DNA of 64,000 nt from Chalara sp. BL73 (lineage: Eukaryota; Ascomycota; Leotiomycetes; Helotiales): contig CAKJVC010000062.1 in assembly GCA_918026815.1 (NCBI GenBank), forward strand, positions 1 to 64,000, in the 5' to 3' direction. A program made the position numbers and the translations under genes. This document shows positions 12,001 to 23,986 of the stretch, one piece after another. The notes below the pieces were generated by a model. The model worked only from the letters and a program-made list of their open reading frames with translations. It was not told the origin of the DNA and searched no databases. The first letter of the stretch is position 1; the number at the start of each line of letters is the position of its first letter.

Positions 12001-13416
12001 TATTTATATTTTTTAATAGTTTACTTAACTTAGTTACAGTATAAGTTTTTTTTGTTTTTTTTTAACAAATTAAGTCGAATTAAATTAACTAAGTTTTTCG
12101 TTTTGCGTATATATTATATTTGTATTTTCCGAAAAAGCAAAGTTTTATAGTTGTTGTTTCGCTATATTTTTGTTTTTAGTCGAATAGTTGTTGTAAAAAA
12201 GTCGATGTTTTTAATTTGTGTTTTTTGTTTTTATACGCAATTTTTTTTTGCGTGTAAAAAAGCTTTTAAAAGTTTCAGTATTTTTTTAACGTTATTTTAA
12301 CGATTTTTACTAGCTGCTTTGTACTAAACTAAGTTTTAGTTTATTAATTGTTCGCGAGTTTTTTAGTATTGCGGCTATACAAATTATTTCAGTATTTGCT
12401 TTTATTTTATATCGGATTGTTTTCGATATTAAAATTAATACTTAAAAGTGCTTTAAATAAAATATTCTATTAAGTCGTTTTCGGCGGGATTAATGTTTTT
12501 TATATAATATAACAACGCTAAAACACTACAAGCTAAATAAAAATATATAAAAGTACGTATTTTAAGCTAATAGTAGCATTCTAAAAAGTTTACTACGAAA
12601 AATATAAAAAACATAAAAAAAAAAAAATTTTGTAAATATAAAAAGCGCTTTTTATATCTCTTTTTATATTTTTCCGGAGTCCGTGTCGTACTTAGGTCCG
12701 TAAAGGATATAAGTGCCATGTCCGAAAGGGGTCCGTATGGGCTCTCCCCCATTTTGGGTCCGTACCTTGCCACGTGATCAGGAGTCCATATGCCTTCGAT
12801 TGTTACAAATGTCGTATATGCATAATGCATTATATACTCGATTTCGGCCGCATCCTGGCTCTTCTTGGCGTAACCTTAATAAATCAACTTGACTAAATCA
12901 ACTTGACCCCTCTCAGCAAATCTACGCTAAAATTTGTATGGGGAAATGGGTCGACTTGGATCAAGTTGGTTTTCACATTAAAGATAGGGTTTCTACATTT
13001 TAAATCATATTCTAAGACCCAAATAGAAAGTGTCCTTATAATAACTAATAGAGATTTATAGCCTTTTTTTTGGCCTCTAACGACGTAAAAGGAAGCAAAG
13101 GTTTGAATTTAAAAATTGGTGCATGTAAAAATAAACGATTCTGTTAATATAATTGTTTGAGCTTAATTCTAATGAACATAAACTCTTTCCGACCCGCTTA
13201 GCTAAACCCTTCCCTCATATTCCCTTAAAAGCACTTGATGTTGGATGTAATACCGAGAAATGCATTCATAACATGAAATAACTACTGTTTAAACACGGCT
13301 ATGCAGTTAGCAAAAACGCACTATTAAAACTCGAGCATTTCATGGATAGTTAGAGAGGTCGATGTCTCACCGTGTATATATAACAATATTTTACATAATG
13401 CCATTAACCTCTAGCC

Positions 13417-14316
13417 TCAATTCTGGCATGTATATTTCGAGTTGGAGCGAGATGCTATAGTATTGGAGCGATCTCTAGTGGTATTGAAGCGAGATGTTGT
13501 AGTATTAGAACGAGACCTAGTGGTGTTGGAGCGAGTCCTTGTAGTATTAGAGCGAACCCTAGTGAATTTTTGCAGCCTGTTTGCTATGCGAGTGGCGGAC
13601 CTTCTACTCGATTTTTTAAAGGCCGTAGCATCTACCCTGTTGTAGATATACATAGATGCAAACGTTGCCAAAAGATACGCATGAGCAGCGAATTTGTTGA
13701 CTTTCGAATCATGAACGGCCAACATAGTGCCGAGAAGGGCCGCGCTATTGTATAGCTCTTTGTGGCTTGCTGAAAGGCGGATCTTCCGCGCTGCAAATAT
13801 AATAAGGCGGGTATATATGAAAGAATGACTGCTGATGCGAAGAGATATGTCATGATACGATGTATTTCCATGAAGCATCGAAAGCAGTGTTGCCACCGGA
13901 CGAGCTAGTAGAGGCTGAATGCGAAAGGATATATGCATCGCATCTTTGTAACCAGCTTGCTCTCGCGCGATGTACAGTGCTAAACTTGAAATGCTTTGAA
14001 TCATCGTTAACCCAAAGTCAGCGCGACCAATCTGCAGATTTGGTTTGAGTGCGGTACGGATGTGGTACTGAATGACCTCGAAAAGACTGACGCCGATGTG
14101 GAAAAGAAGCCAGAGGTTGGCTGGTTGGGAGTTCCGTTTAAAGGCACGTCGAATCTGGAAATGCGTATGCTGGAAAATGATAAAAGAGACAAAGTTAAGA
14201 ACAAAGAAAAGATCAATAAAAAGACTGTAATCCGTATCTATAATTTGCTCAGGAGCTCCCTTGTAAAAGGGGGGTTCAGAAAAAGTCTGATTGCCCTCGA
14301 CCGGAAAAGAACTCAT
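13417..14316 (-). CDS. Orphan polytopic membrane protein with heptad-repeat C-terminus
   Basis: A 299-aa protein if translation starts at the ATG at 14316 (MSSFPVEGNQ). The frame is open for 57 more codons upstream, but that stretch looks non-coding. About six hydrophobic segments are visible, including LFIDLFFVLNFVSFIIF, LWLLFHIGVSLFEVI, FIYTRLIIFAA and AYLLATFASMYIY. The last 42 or so residues are six tandem seven-residue units of the type TR-x-RSNT, very basic and Ser/Thr/Asn rich, encoded by a 21-nt minisatellite. I do not recognise the family. It is the first apparently intact gene after the AT-rich block, about 3.7 kb from the nearest cluster P450, so membership of the cluster is open. 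No intron is needed. Confidence 0.6.
   Translation of the reverse strand: MSSFPVEGNQTFSEPPFYKGAPEQIIDTDYSLFIDLFFVLNFVSFIIFQHTHFQIRRAFKRNSQPANLWLLFHIGVSLFEVIQYHIRTALKPNLQIGRADFGLTMIQSISSLALYIAREQAGYKDAMHISFRIQPLLARPVATLLSMLHGNTSYHDISLRISSHSFIYTRLIIFAARKIRLSASHKELYNSAALLGTMLAVHDSKVNKFAAHAYLLATFASMYIYNRVDATAFKKSSRRSATRIANRLQKFTRVRSNTTRTRSNTTRSRSNTTTSRFNTTRDRSNTIASRSNSKYTCQN
13442..13567. repeat. Coding minisatellite, six units of 21 bp
   Basis: Units begin TTGGAGCGAGATGCTATAGTA and recur six times with substitutions but no length change. Read on the minus strand this gives the heptad tail of the membrane protein. Exact preservation of 21-nt length keeps the reading frame, so copy number could vary without breaking the gene. 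Confidence 0.85.
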
Positions 14317-17300
14317 TGATGACGTCCGAGTACGAGCTTGCCTGACAAGTATTCTCTTATAAACCAGAGTTTCGAGAATGCACACTTGCAAAAATGCCCC
14401 TTTCTTATGATAATAAAATAGAATATTGATTTGAAATTGCTTAGCTTTCAACACGCTATAGATTTTGGTATTGGCTGAATTGATCAATTACCCATAGTTG
14501 CGCGTAACTTTTACTTATAGACATGAAAATTTGTAGCCTCCTGAGGCTGCCAACAAACCCCTGCTATACAGCCACATCCTACAGTGACTCATCACGATCA
14601 TTCGTCCCGCTGGTTCATATAGTCGTGTTCCTGCTAGCGGGGTTAAATTATGGGAACTAACAAAATATTGGAGTTTCCATATTAACGCTTTCTTATATCA
14701 TCTTAGGAAGGGCTCTAGAACTTTTAGTCAAACTATAGTACCGAGGTTTAGACGCTGTACTTATATAGTGCAGAACGTTGCATTTGTATTCTGCTGTTAT
14801 GCTGGTCGCAATCCAAAAAACAGGAATTTGAGGTATCAATTAGGGTAGAATTATAAATATTGAATAGATATAAAACAAATAAATAATGGACTATTGAGCC
14901 AATAGTGATGCGAACTTAAATCAGTTTCTTGTTTTAGATAAGCGCTGACGGAATAATCCGTCATTAACCAACAATCCTTTAACAATTTCTAGTCCCTCAA
15001 GTTTTGTCCAAGGAGATAGAGTTATAGCCCTGCTTAGGTACAAATTTTGGGTACAGCAATACGTTATTACATGCAAGAAGAATCTGTAAGAACGATATCC
15101 TGTTTTTTCATTTTGCTCATCCAATGACTTTGGTATCACATCGAAAGCATGGCTAGGCGGAATGGCACGTAAGGACCCCAGTGGATATCCGGACAGTGTG
15201 GAGCCGTGAAAAGCCTATGGGGGTGTGCTGTTGGCCATCCACACGGAAGAAGGATCCGTGGTATCCTTCTATCTGTGCCTTCCGGCCACAGCACTATCAA
15301 CACGATCTATTTCCTAAGCATGGATTCTGTCAAATAGTGGATCTGCTATATAAAGGAATTAATTAGAGGATCTGCGGGGGTATGCAACAACAGTATATCC
15401 GCCATTTAGGAGTGTTGCGGATGATATATTCTACATTGGGTACGAGATTTTCTAGCCCCTTGGCCTACTTAAATAAGCCAATCCTTGGCAGATTCATGGA
15501 GTAAGGCGTCTGCATGAGGCACATCATGTCGACAATGAATCACATCTCTTGGTACTACGCTACATTTTATTGTAATTCCTTCCTCCAGCGAGGCTGCAAA
15601 ATTTTTTTGGACAATGTGCGAGGAGCAGCGTCTGAATCAGAGGTTTTAGGAAGAATCAATGATGGGCCTTATCTTCATCTCCCCCCCATCTACTGTACAT
15701 TCATGAGATCTTCACATGTGGGGATGGGCTAGTTAAATTATCGAGCAACCGTCCATTGGGGCTCCTTATGCGCCAAGATGGCGGGCAGACCAGCCACCCG
15801 CCTACGCTTGGGCGTGAACGGAAGCCAAGAAAGTTCATGTTTCGTACTTTCCCATTATCGTCATCCTTGTCAGCATCCTCGTCTTTTTTGATATCTTTTC
15901 CCCCGTCCTACTCATCAAAATCAGCGCCTCTTTCCAAAGGATTGCGTCCCGATCCGGCTTTAGACTATTGCCAGAGTAGTTAACTCTGCTCCATTCAGTC
16001 GCTGCTAACCCTTCTAGATAAAAGCAGTACCTATCAGTTGTTAAGATAGCAAAATGAGAGCACCATTACTGACAAAGAATTTAATCGCAGCAAAGCATCA
16101 TTAGAAGAACTAAATCAAAACGCCACAAGAACTACAGCTTGCCTGATCTACAAACACAAAATCATAGGGTTATTCACTGTTCGGAATAGCGCATTCTATT
16201 TAACTCAAGACAGGATAAGTCGAGATGTCCAAATTGGTGCCAAAATTGGCAAGGATTGAAACGATTCGGGGGGTGGAATTACATATACAGACATTGCAAA
16301 GGTGATCAACCTCTAGAGTATACTAATATTGCTATGATATCCCACGCTCAAAGGGGAGCACCCTATTCCTGTTTTGTCAACCAGACAGCGCTATCACGCT
16401 CTCTATTCATTCTAACTTCGAGTGATTTCGGGGTTTTCTGCCGCTTTGATGGCACTATTCCATCTGTTTCAGACTCCTCAAGGAACACAAGCGGGGGTTG
16501 ACCGTCGATGTTTTTATTAACGAAGATAGATGGCGTATTTAAGGATGAATCAAAACTTTAAGGATTTAGTGGTTGTCCGTGGATTCGATGTAAGACAAGA
16601 GATTCGAAATCATTTGCTAGGAAGGCCGCGTGAGCGTATATGGACGAATTTATGAGCAAGTGAAGGCAAGCGGGAGGAGAGATATGATTTGTTGGGCCGT
16701 AACTCGAGGTAAGGTTCTGTACGGTAAATGATAAGAACCCTTGTATCCATGGCATCCTGCACCCATTCCGTACTAGTGCTGATATATGGAAGTAGAACAC
16801 CTTGACTGCTCCCCCCCGCCCCCGCAAAAATACAGAGCTATCTGTTATAAAGCGGTGAACCCAGCCCTTGTGTTATGAACCGTACAGAAACAGAATGGCC
16901 AGGACATACAAATATGGTATATTCAATATCTACTACTTCCCTGGTGTTGTAGAGTTTAAAGCCTGATTCTTCAAATTCGCATGTGTATTCTAGTCCATCA
17001 ACGTCCTCAATTAGCCCAAAATGCTCATAAGTGGCAATCGCGTGCTTGCGTAAAAGCAAATAAAAACGAGCAAAACGACATAAGCATGTGCCACCCTCGC
17101 TTAATATAACCTTTTTTTCTAATTCGGCTAGTATTTAAGCTGCCTTAATCTCATTTAATAAAAAAAGCTGGATATGATATAAGAATAACGTAAGCCAAAG
17201 GAATTCGAAAGTTGCGGTCGGTTTCTCTTTCGACCAAATATTGAAAAGCTTGCTTTTCAATATAGGCGTGGAAAAAACACTACGTGAATGACAGGGATTG

Positions 17301-18083
17301 TGATTGGGCTGTGATTTGTTGGAGGAAAAGGCTCTTTCCGGGATTCCTCACAATCTCGGGACATCCCCACGTCCTGGGGCATATGACCGTCATACCAAAA
17401 CAATCCCGAACGTTACGATTCCATTAAAACCTCTGATTCGATTAGGCTGTAGGTTCGGTTGGGTTGGAGGGAATATATGTTAACATTTCGCCACAAAAAT
17501 CGACTGGGAAGGCCTCGCTTACACTGTAGCAGCGCCGGACGTTGAACTGGCAAGTAAATAAAATAATCTAGCCAAGTGTCTGTCAATTCATTTTCCCTGT
17601 ATTGCAAGCCGAAGTTATATTTCTAAAACTACATTTTACGAACTTGGTAGCTCAAGAAATATCTTTGGAATTAATTAATTAAGCCAAGGGTCTAAAATAA
17701 GGTTAATTTAGTTCCTTGTTATTTTATTGATTATAAATCAACCAAATAAACAAGACTAACAATCACCATAACTTGAAGCCTTGAATGACCAACAAGTGAA
17801 CCTGTAATCAATGTTTGCTAAGTAAATTAAATTGTTTCGCTTGACATCAAGGATGCAATGCTTATGCGCGCTCGAAGTTCACGCTAAAACACTATGGTGA
17901 AATCACATTTGCCCTAAGGAACTTTTGTCAGCTGCCGTTTAAATATAATTACATTTCATGAGCCTCGACCTAACTCGTCCTCTTTTTTGTTCCACATTTG
18001 CAAAACCATTTAGCACACGGCTTTTTCCAGATCTACGCGCTATTACGCTTTAACTAATGCTTGAATGGCAGTTAAACTTCACG
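14317..18083. other. Intergenic region without a supported gene
   Basis: Several short frames (for example 15514-15732 and 15756-15983 on plus, 16558-16827 and 16838-17059 on minus) lack family motifs, and I found no splice sites linking them. A perfect hairpin lies at 17238-17263. Composition is ordinary, so relics of old genes are possible but none can be named. Confidence 0.5.
17238..17263. repeat. Perfect 11-bp-arm hairpin
   Basis: ATATTGAAAAG and its exact inverse CTTTTCAATAT are separated by CTTG. It lies about 820 bp upstream of the first cluster P450. It is AU-rich and could be a chance dyad, a transcription end or a protein site. Confidence 0.4.
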
Positions 18084-19733
18084 ATGGCGATATATTCTTG
18101 GCTTGATAAACACTCTAATTATATCGCTGCCCTTCTCCTTGCATGTGTTATTCTGTCATATCTTTTTCCGGTTTGTGACTTTTCTGTCGCCATAACACCG
18201 AATCGATTTAATCATTGTCACAGCCTTTTTACATTGTTTCGCCTCTCCGCAACATCCCTGGTCCAGGCTACAGCCGTTTCACCAACCTTCCTCTTAAGCT
18301 TGCTGTAATCAGGGGCCGGCGACTCTACCATATCCATAATCTCCACAAAGTCCACGGTCCGGTAGTGCGGATCTCGCCAAATGAAGTCAGTATCGCTGAT
18401 GCTGACGCTTTTCGGACAATTCATCGTGCTGGCGCCGAGTTCAGAAAAAGCGATTTCTATGCACGGTTTGTCAATCAACCTGTGCCAGCCATGCTAGATA
18501 TGTCAAACCCGAAGCAGCACGCTGCACGGCGAAAGTTGTTTGCACGCCCATTCCAAAAAAGTGAATTGAGAACGAGATGGGAGAGTATGATAAGAAGTAA
18601 AGCAGAGTTGGCAATGCATAAAATTAGCATCGATATGGCTCAAGGTAAGGCTGACATATTGAAGTGGCTTTTCTTTATGGCGACAGACGTCACTACGCAT
18701 CTTCTATTTGGTGCCTCGATGCAGATGCTGGAAAATGGTAGAGTAGGCTGTCCTTGTCACCTCCATTACTCCTTTGATTGTTTAGCACAGTGATGCTAAT
18801 ATCTTCCAGGACAACCAATATTCTGATACTATCCAAGTTGCCAGAGGAGGTGCCATTACTGCCGAATTACCCTGGATCGGTTTCATTAGCTCAATGCTGA
18901 GACTTCCCATTCCATTGTTTCGCTCAAAAGATATAATCTTCATGTTTGGACAACTTACCATGTCGTTGACAAAAGGGCCTGATAGCGACCGCACCAGTAT
19001 TTTTGCTCAATTGATGAATGACCCTGACTCAAAAGAAAATAAAAGCCATTGCCTTTCGGATCTAGACATGGCCACTGAAGCTGGTAGCTTCACTATCGCT
19101 GGTACTGGGCCGGGGTTTGCAGTAACATATCTGATTTGGGCTGTTTTATGTCAGCCGACCGTACGCTGTGAACTTGAAGCCGAAGTTGGCAAACTAGATA
19201 GTGAATTTCGTGATGCAGATTTAGAAAAGCTCCGGCTTCTCAACGCAGTAATCAACGAAACAATGCGAATGTATGGAGTTGTTTCCGGTAGTATACCACG
19301 TATTGTGCCCCAAGGAGGATTGGAAGTTGGTACTCATTTCATTCCGCAAGGTGCCATTGTCAGCACACAAAGTTGGACATTACATCGAGATAAAGAATTG
19401 TGGCCAGATCCAGATGAGTAAGTTCTTCCTGTAAAATTGCCTCTCAAACGAAGACTGAAATCTTATTTTGATAGATTCAAACCCAGTCGCTGGTTGGCTG
19501 ATACAGCACTCGATTCTGAAAAGGCAATATTTGCTCCCTTCGGGACCGGTTCACGTATGTGCCTCGGTATTCACCTGGCGATGATGGAGATCCGTATAGC
19601 GACTGCACTGTTCTTCCGTCGATTCAAGGGCGTGAGACTAGCACCCGAGACAGCGGCACAGGAACTAGAATTCGAGAATTTTTTCTTAGTGAAGCCCAAA
19701 GCATCAGCATGCTTTGTTATGGCTGATTCATGA
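18084..19733 (+). CDS. Cytochrome P450 (cluster P450-1)
   Basis: Predicted 498-aa membrane-anchored monooxygenase from four exons: 18084-18170, 18224-18742, 18786-19417, 19475-19733. The total is divisible by three. An in-frame ATG at 18057 would add nine residues. Residues 8-28 form the N-terminal anchor, followed by the proline-rich hinge NIPGPG. ExxR is NETMR near residue 359, and the haem loop FGTGSRMCLG places the axial Cys near 442. The I-helix near residue 307 reads AGTGPG, lacking the acid-Thr pair of the usual AGxDT motif, so oxygen activation may be unusual. Intron 2 has two candidate donors; GTAGGC at 18743 was chosen because it alone keeps the frame. Its place at the edge of the PKS cluster suggests oxidation of the polyketide product. 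Confidence 0.93.
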
Positions 19734-19814
19734 TGAGAAATTAAGGAAAACAGTTTGTCTGACGCGTAACAGAGAATCTTTTGTGCTCTACTCTATTTAA
19801 ATGTTGATTCTATT

Positions 19815-21369
19815 TTATCTGATATTGTTTCCACCACATAACGCTTGCAGTCGCTCCAAGATGTGATCAGTGTTATGGCCGCCATGGTCATTATTATGAA
19901 GCAAGCATCCCATTATCGGATTCAGAAGTCGAAGAAAGCTTGTAGTATCGCGATGGTTGGCAAAGCAATCATAGGCGACCAACTGCAAATCATTTAATGT
20001 CACAGTGGTATCTCTTCTACGGATTTTGTTAGCTATATTGACTGAGGAGTTAGTTGAGAAACGTACACCAACTTTGCAAGTTGTGGACTGCAGAGAAATA
20101 GAATACTTGGCCCTAGACTAGCTACCAGAATTGACCACCGCTTGCCATAGCGTTTCTCGTCATGAAACTTTGTTCGAAGCTCGGATTTTTGTTGACTCCC
20201 AAACATATCCCAGCCTGGATGCATGTTGCTGAGAATATGATCAATCATAGCACTGGCATCTCCCCTCCCGATGCTCTTGGGTTGTTTGTATTTTTTGGGC
20301 TTTCCGGATTTCCATTCTTCCAGAGCAGCCTTGTAATGTGCATCAAGGAGGACTAAAGCAGCACGCCTTCGAATCGGATCGTTATCTTTTCTCACGTCAA
20401 GTTCACACACACATGTGTATATGCTCTCCAAGCTCTCATAGCCCGATTTTCCCCGATAAGGATTGGAAAGTGGCGACTGAGACCACAGACCGCTCTCTTT
20501 CCAGTACGGGAGATTTGTTGTTGTAAATTTCAGGAAATCTTCTCTGAGATAGCTTAATAGACTAGTTTGCTCTATGCCGTTAACGCTCCGAGCAGAACAA
20601 GGCTTCTTTGAGGATCGAGCACCCTTGAGCCTAGATGGAGAGGGAGGAGTTAAGGGTTCGATATTGCTTCTTCCTGTCTCGGAACATGATGGAGTAGGAA
20701 GGAGTGCAGGGGATCGCCCCTTCAAGCGTGATGCCTCGTCTAGCTCGTCATTCGGATCGCGAAAACTGATGCTAGGTGAGTCAATTGTACCCAATGAAAA
20801 ATCCATTTCGAAGGAATGGCTCGAAGGAGAAGCAAATGCTGGAGGACCTGTCATAGTAAAACTTCAGCGAAAGTATCTGAGTGACTAGAACATGCAGGAT
20901 AACCAAAATCACATACTACGGAAAATGTCATCCGCTCCAGCAGCCAACTCATACTCAAGATCAAATATATCATTTGTCATTCCAAAAAGCTGAGAACAAT
21001 GCATCGAGTCTATAACATCATTCCTAGTGCCGATATTTGGCCCACCGTCCGGCGACGCGGTTGACGTGCTCACACTCACTTGAGATCGAGACTCTGTATC
21101 GCATCTATACCGACGCTCTCATTAGTGCTATGCATTAGCTGAGATGACGAGCTCAAATCTTACCCCATCGCTGTCTCATTTTCAAGAATCAAAATTTGGG
21201 TGTACACTGTATTGCTACCAATGTTGACTTCACGCAGTTCAATCCGATATGGCTGCAAGCGAGCGGATAATTCATTAATTAAGTTGGCATTATTCTCACT
21301 CAGAGAAGACTTTAGGGCTTCTGCAAATTGGGCCGCATATGAGGGAGCGGGAGTTGACATGCTTAACAT
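19815..21369 (-). CDS. Unknown 456-aa protein of the cluster
   Basis: I do not recognise a characterised function. Four exons (21369-21164, 21104-20917, 20847-20073, 20016-19815) splice with consistent phase to 456 aa. If the second intron is not used, a stop at 20909-20911 ends a small protein and the 20854 ATG would start a second gene. The N-terminal part has an amphipathic stretch (SYAAQFAEALKSSL) and an ELREVNIGS segment. The middle is Ser/Pro rich with PLTPPSPSRLKG and a basic SSKKP patch. The C-terminal half is compact, with HPGWDMFG, KFHDEKRYGKRW and a hydrophobic LVASLGPSILFLCSP. The two halves look like a regulator or scaffold rather than an enzyme. It is convergent with P450-1, with 81 bp between the stops. 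Confidence 0.65.
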
Positions 21370-23986
21370 CGGTGACCCCAAAAACGCAACAGCTTCAAGG
21401 TGATTTAAATACACTTATGTGAGCGCTAATATAAAAAATCAGCAAGGCGCTAATCAGTAGGCTATGACAAGTGCTTAAATCATACTGCATGCTAACGAGC
21501 CAAAGAAGGATGATTTGAGAGACAGGGGCATGAGAGAGACTCCATAACACTGGCCCCTTCGTATTTTGACACTAACTCTCTCTGATCTGCTGCCTACCCA
21601 CTCACGGACTCTCTGCAAGTTGAAAGGTGAACAATACTTAAGGGTTGGCTCTTAGGATTTAATTAGTGTTACCATTGATACGTTATATCTCGAAGTGAAT
21701 ATAGACCGGCTCCACTACAAAGAGACACACCTTATATAAACTTAAGTTAAAGTCAAAAGGTACGGGGCGACCCTTCAACCGTCAGCCACCGCCGATCCTT
21801 CCAGGGTTTCTCCAAACAATTTGAAAACCTGGGGATATCCCCACACCACTGAGGCTCTCAACAAGTCGAGTAATACATGACCTCCCCCCGCTCTCTTGTC
21901 GTCGTCAACTTTTTGCTACAATATACTCTAATCTGGGGTCAGACACCCCCAGAACCCACAAAAACCCACTTTCACGTGACTAAATACCAACACTAACCAT
22001 TTACTTTATATACTTGGCAGCTAAAATTGTAACTTAAAAAAAATTAAAAAAAAAATCACACGACACTTTGCAAAGGCAAGGGTGGGGAGAGGTCGTGTAT
22101 CACTCGCCCTCAACAATAGGGTTAAAGATGTGCCGTAAGCAATAAATGGGCCGAAGAAGAGTTGCATTTGTGGAGAATGATGCACGAGCATCCCCTTTTA
22201 CTTTACGAAGCCCTCCCCCCCCTTCCCCCCTCCCCCCAAAAAACCCCAGGGTCTGTACTTAAATTTGTTGCTTGATAGCATTTCGACTTGTTATCGATGT
22301 CTCCCTGTCTCTCTGTTTTTTACCTCGGTTTGTTTCGCTAACGTAAGCTTAACGCTTTAGGGGCGGTTTTGATGTCAAAATTCTTTTCTTTATTTATGCA
22401 AAGCGATTTCAACTTGCATAACAACTTTTTTAGTTTTAGGCAAGTTCACCCAAAATTTGTTTTGTAAGATTTTGAAAAAAAAACCCCCCGAATTTAAATT
22501 TCTCAATGTGAAACATGCTAGCAAGCTGGTAAATACAAAACTAAAATTAAATATCAGCATTACATAAAAAAATATAACAAAAACTGTCACGAACCCAGCT
22601 TTTAGCAATAATAGTACAACTAATAAAGTGGTTTTATTACAAGAATACTAAACTAAAAGAGAAAGTTGTTGTACGGGAGGATCGAGATATTAGGTATTTG
22701 TGTGAAATATATAATATGCGTGTCACAATTGCAGGTCTTACGGCACGCTACTGTCCTATCACGACAGATAATCCTAATAAGGAAGTTCTAAAAGCGCTAC
22801 AAGTCTCGGGAAGTGACTTTTAAAAAGAATTAATGCTGAAACCAAAAAATGTAGAACATGTTTAAAACTAGGTAAGGAATTAGATTTAAACCGATTATTA
22901 CAAGCCTTATTACACAGCCGACAAAATTTGTTATACTTCAATTTCGACGTATAATTTGAAGTGTATAGAAAGCTGTACCGGAGAATTCCATTTAAAAGCT
23001 TGTAGATAGTTTGTGCAAGCGCTGTCAGCCTGTAATTAATACTAATAAAGGGCTATTAGAATCTATCCCTTTTTCTCGATTCTCTCGATCCTTGATTCTA
23101 CTGGCTATAGCTCCTTGTACGCTCCCTTGTACGCTCCCTTGTACAAACCCTTGTTCCGACCCTGGGATGTGCTGATTATTAGTAACTGATAGCAGAATCG
23201 ATATTCTACAAAGTGGGGGGAGGGGCTTGCGTATTATACTTTGCGGATGTTCCGCTCCAACAATTGTCTTATTTGCATACGAGGCCAATAAGAATTTATT
23301 GCCCCATGAACGGAATAGGAGGCATTTTGTTGGCTATTCTTTCACTACTCTGCAGTATCGATTTGATGCGTCATAGAGGCACATTCATGGCGACTCACCG
23401 CCAATTTGTATCCTGTAGCCCTTGTATAGTATGGCCGATCATTTTTTTGGCTCTCGAAAGTGTGACCGTCTAGTTATAAGCTGACCTTTTGACAGTACAC
23501 AATTGAGATTAGATCCATTTATTTACACTTATAAAAAGGCATGAATGCGAGGGATATGAAAAGAAGCGCAGCGTCAGTTGTTAATTTCTGATCCTACGAG
23601 ATCTTTCCGTGTGAACGTGTAATTATTGTAACAGCCAGCCCCAGCTGGATATGCTGATGGTTCATCAGCGGGGAAAGCGCGTTCTTTATTGGAGCTCAAA
23701 TGCCTGTTATATCATCCGGCAGAGTAACTTACTATAGATTGTATTGATTGGCTGCTGTATGACGCACTGAAGGCCGTGCACTAGCAGGGGTTCGGCCGCG
23801 TGTTACGGCAACGGGTGGCTTGCATATGGCGACAACAGTCCGCTCCGCATTCGAAGTTCAGTCATTATCCAGACGCATTTGTTGAGTTCCTCGATTCTCA
23901 CTTTCTGCATTGTTCTAAATAGCTCAACGGCACACTTATACTTTGCGTAGTAACAACGACCTGTCCATATACCTGTGATCAGTATC
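21370..23986. other. Intergenic region between unknown protein and GST
   Basis: No supported gene. Contents include a hairpin CTGGGG...CCCCAG near 21,932, a C-rich tract near 22,208-22,238, an AT-rich stretch at 22,380-23,020 and a 12-bp tandem repeat at 23110-23144. The AT-rich part could be an old transposon fragment, but no ends are visible. Confidence 0.5.
23110..23144. repeat. Tandem repeat GCTCCCTTGTAC
   Basis: Two exact 12-bp units at 23121-23144 are preceded by one unit lacking a single C. It lies about 840 bp upstream of the GST start and has no coding context. Confidence 0.7.

Larger units (their letters stand above)
6315..13416. other. AT-rich degenerate block with scattered short structured elements
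   Basis: About 7 kb with no recognisable protein. Long T and A runs dominate from 8,300 to 12,500. Islands of more normal composition occur near 6,540-6,630, 8,120-8,280, 8,950-9,040, 11,470-11,610 and 12,660-12,830. The first three contain inverted repeats listed separately. The two last islands hold CACGTG-containing sequence (near 11,583 and 12,771) but no coding pattern. Composition changes to ordinary fungal DNA at about 12,840-12,990, where AAATCAACTTGA occurs in imperfect direct repeat and again inverted. Confidence 0.6.

Noticed and set aside
16558..17059. Two adjacent minus-strand frames that might be exons
   Set aside because: No splice signals join them in phase and no recognisable domain appears.
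20162..20888. Plus-strand frames opposite the unknown cluster protein
   Set aside because: They are shadows: the minus-strand reading has consistent splicing and better composition.
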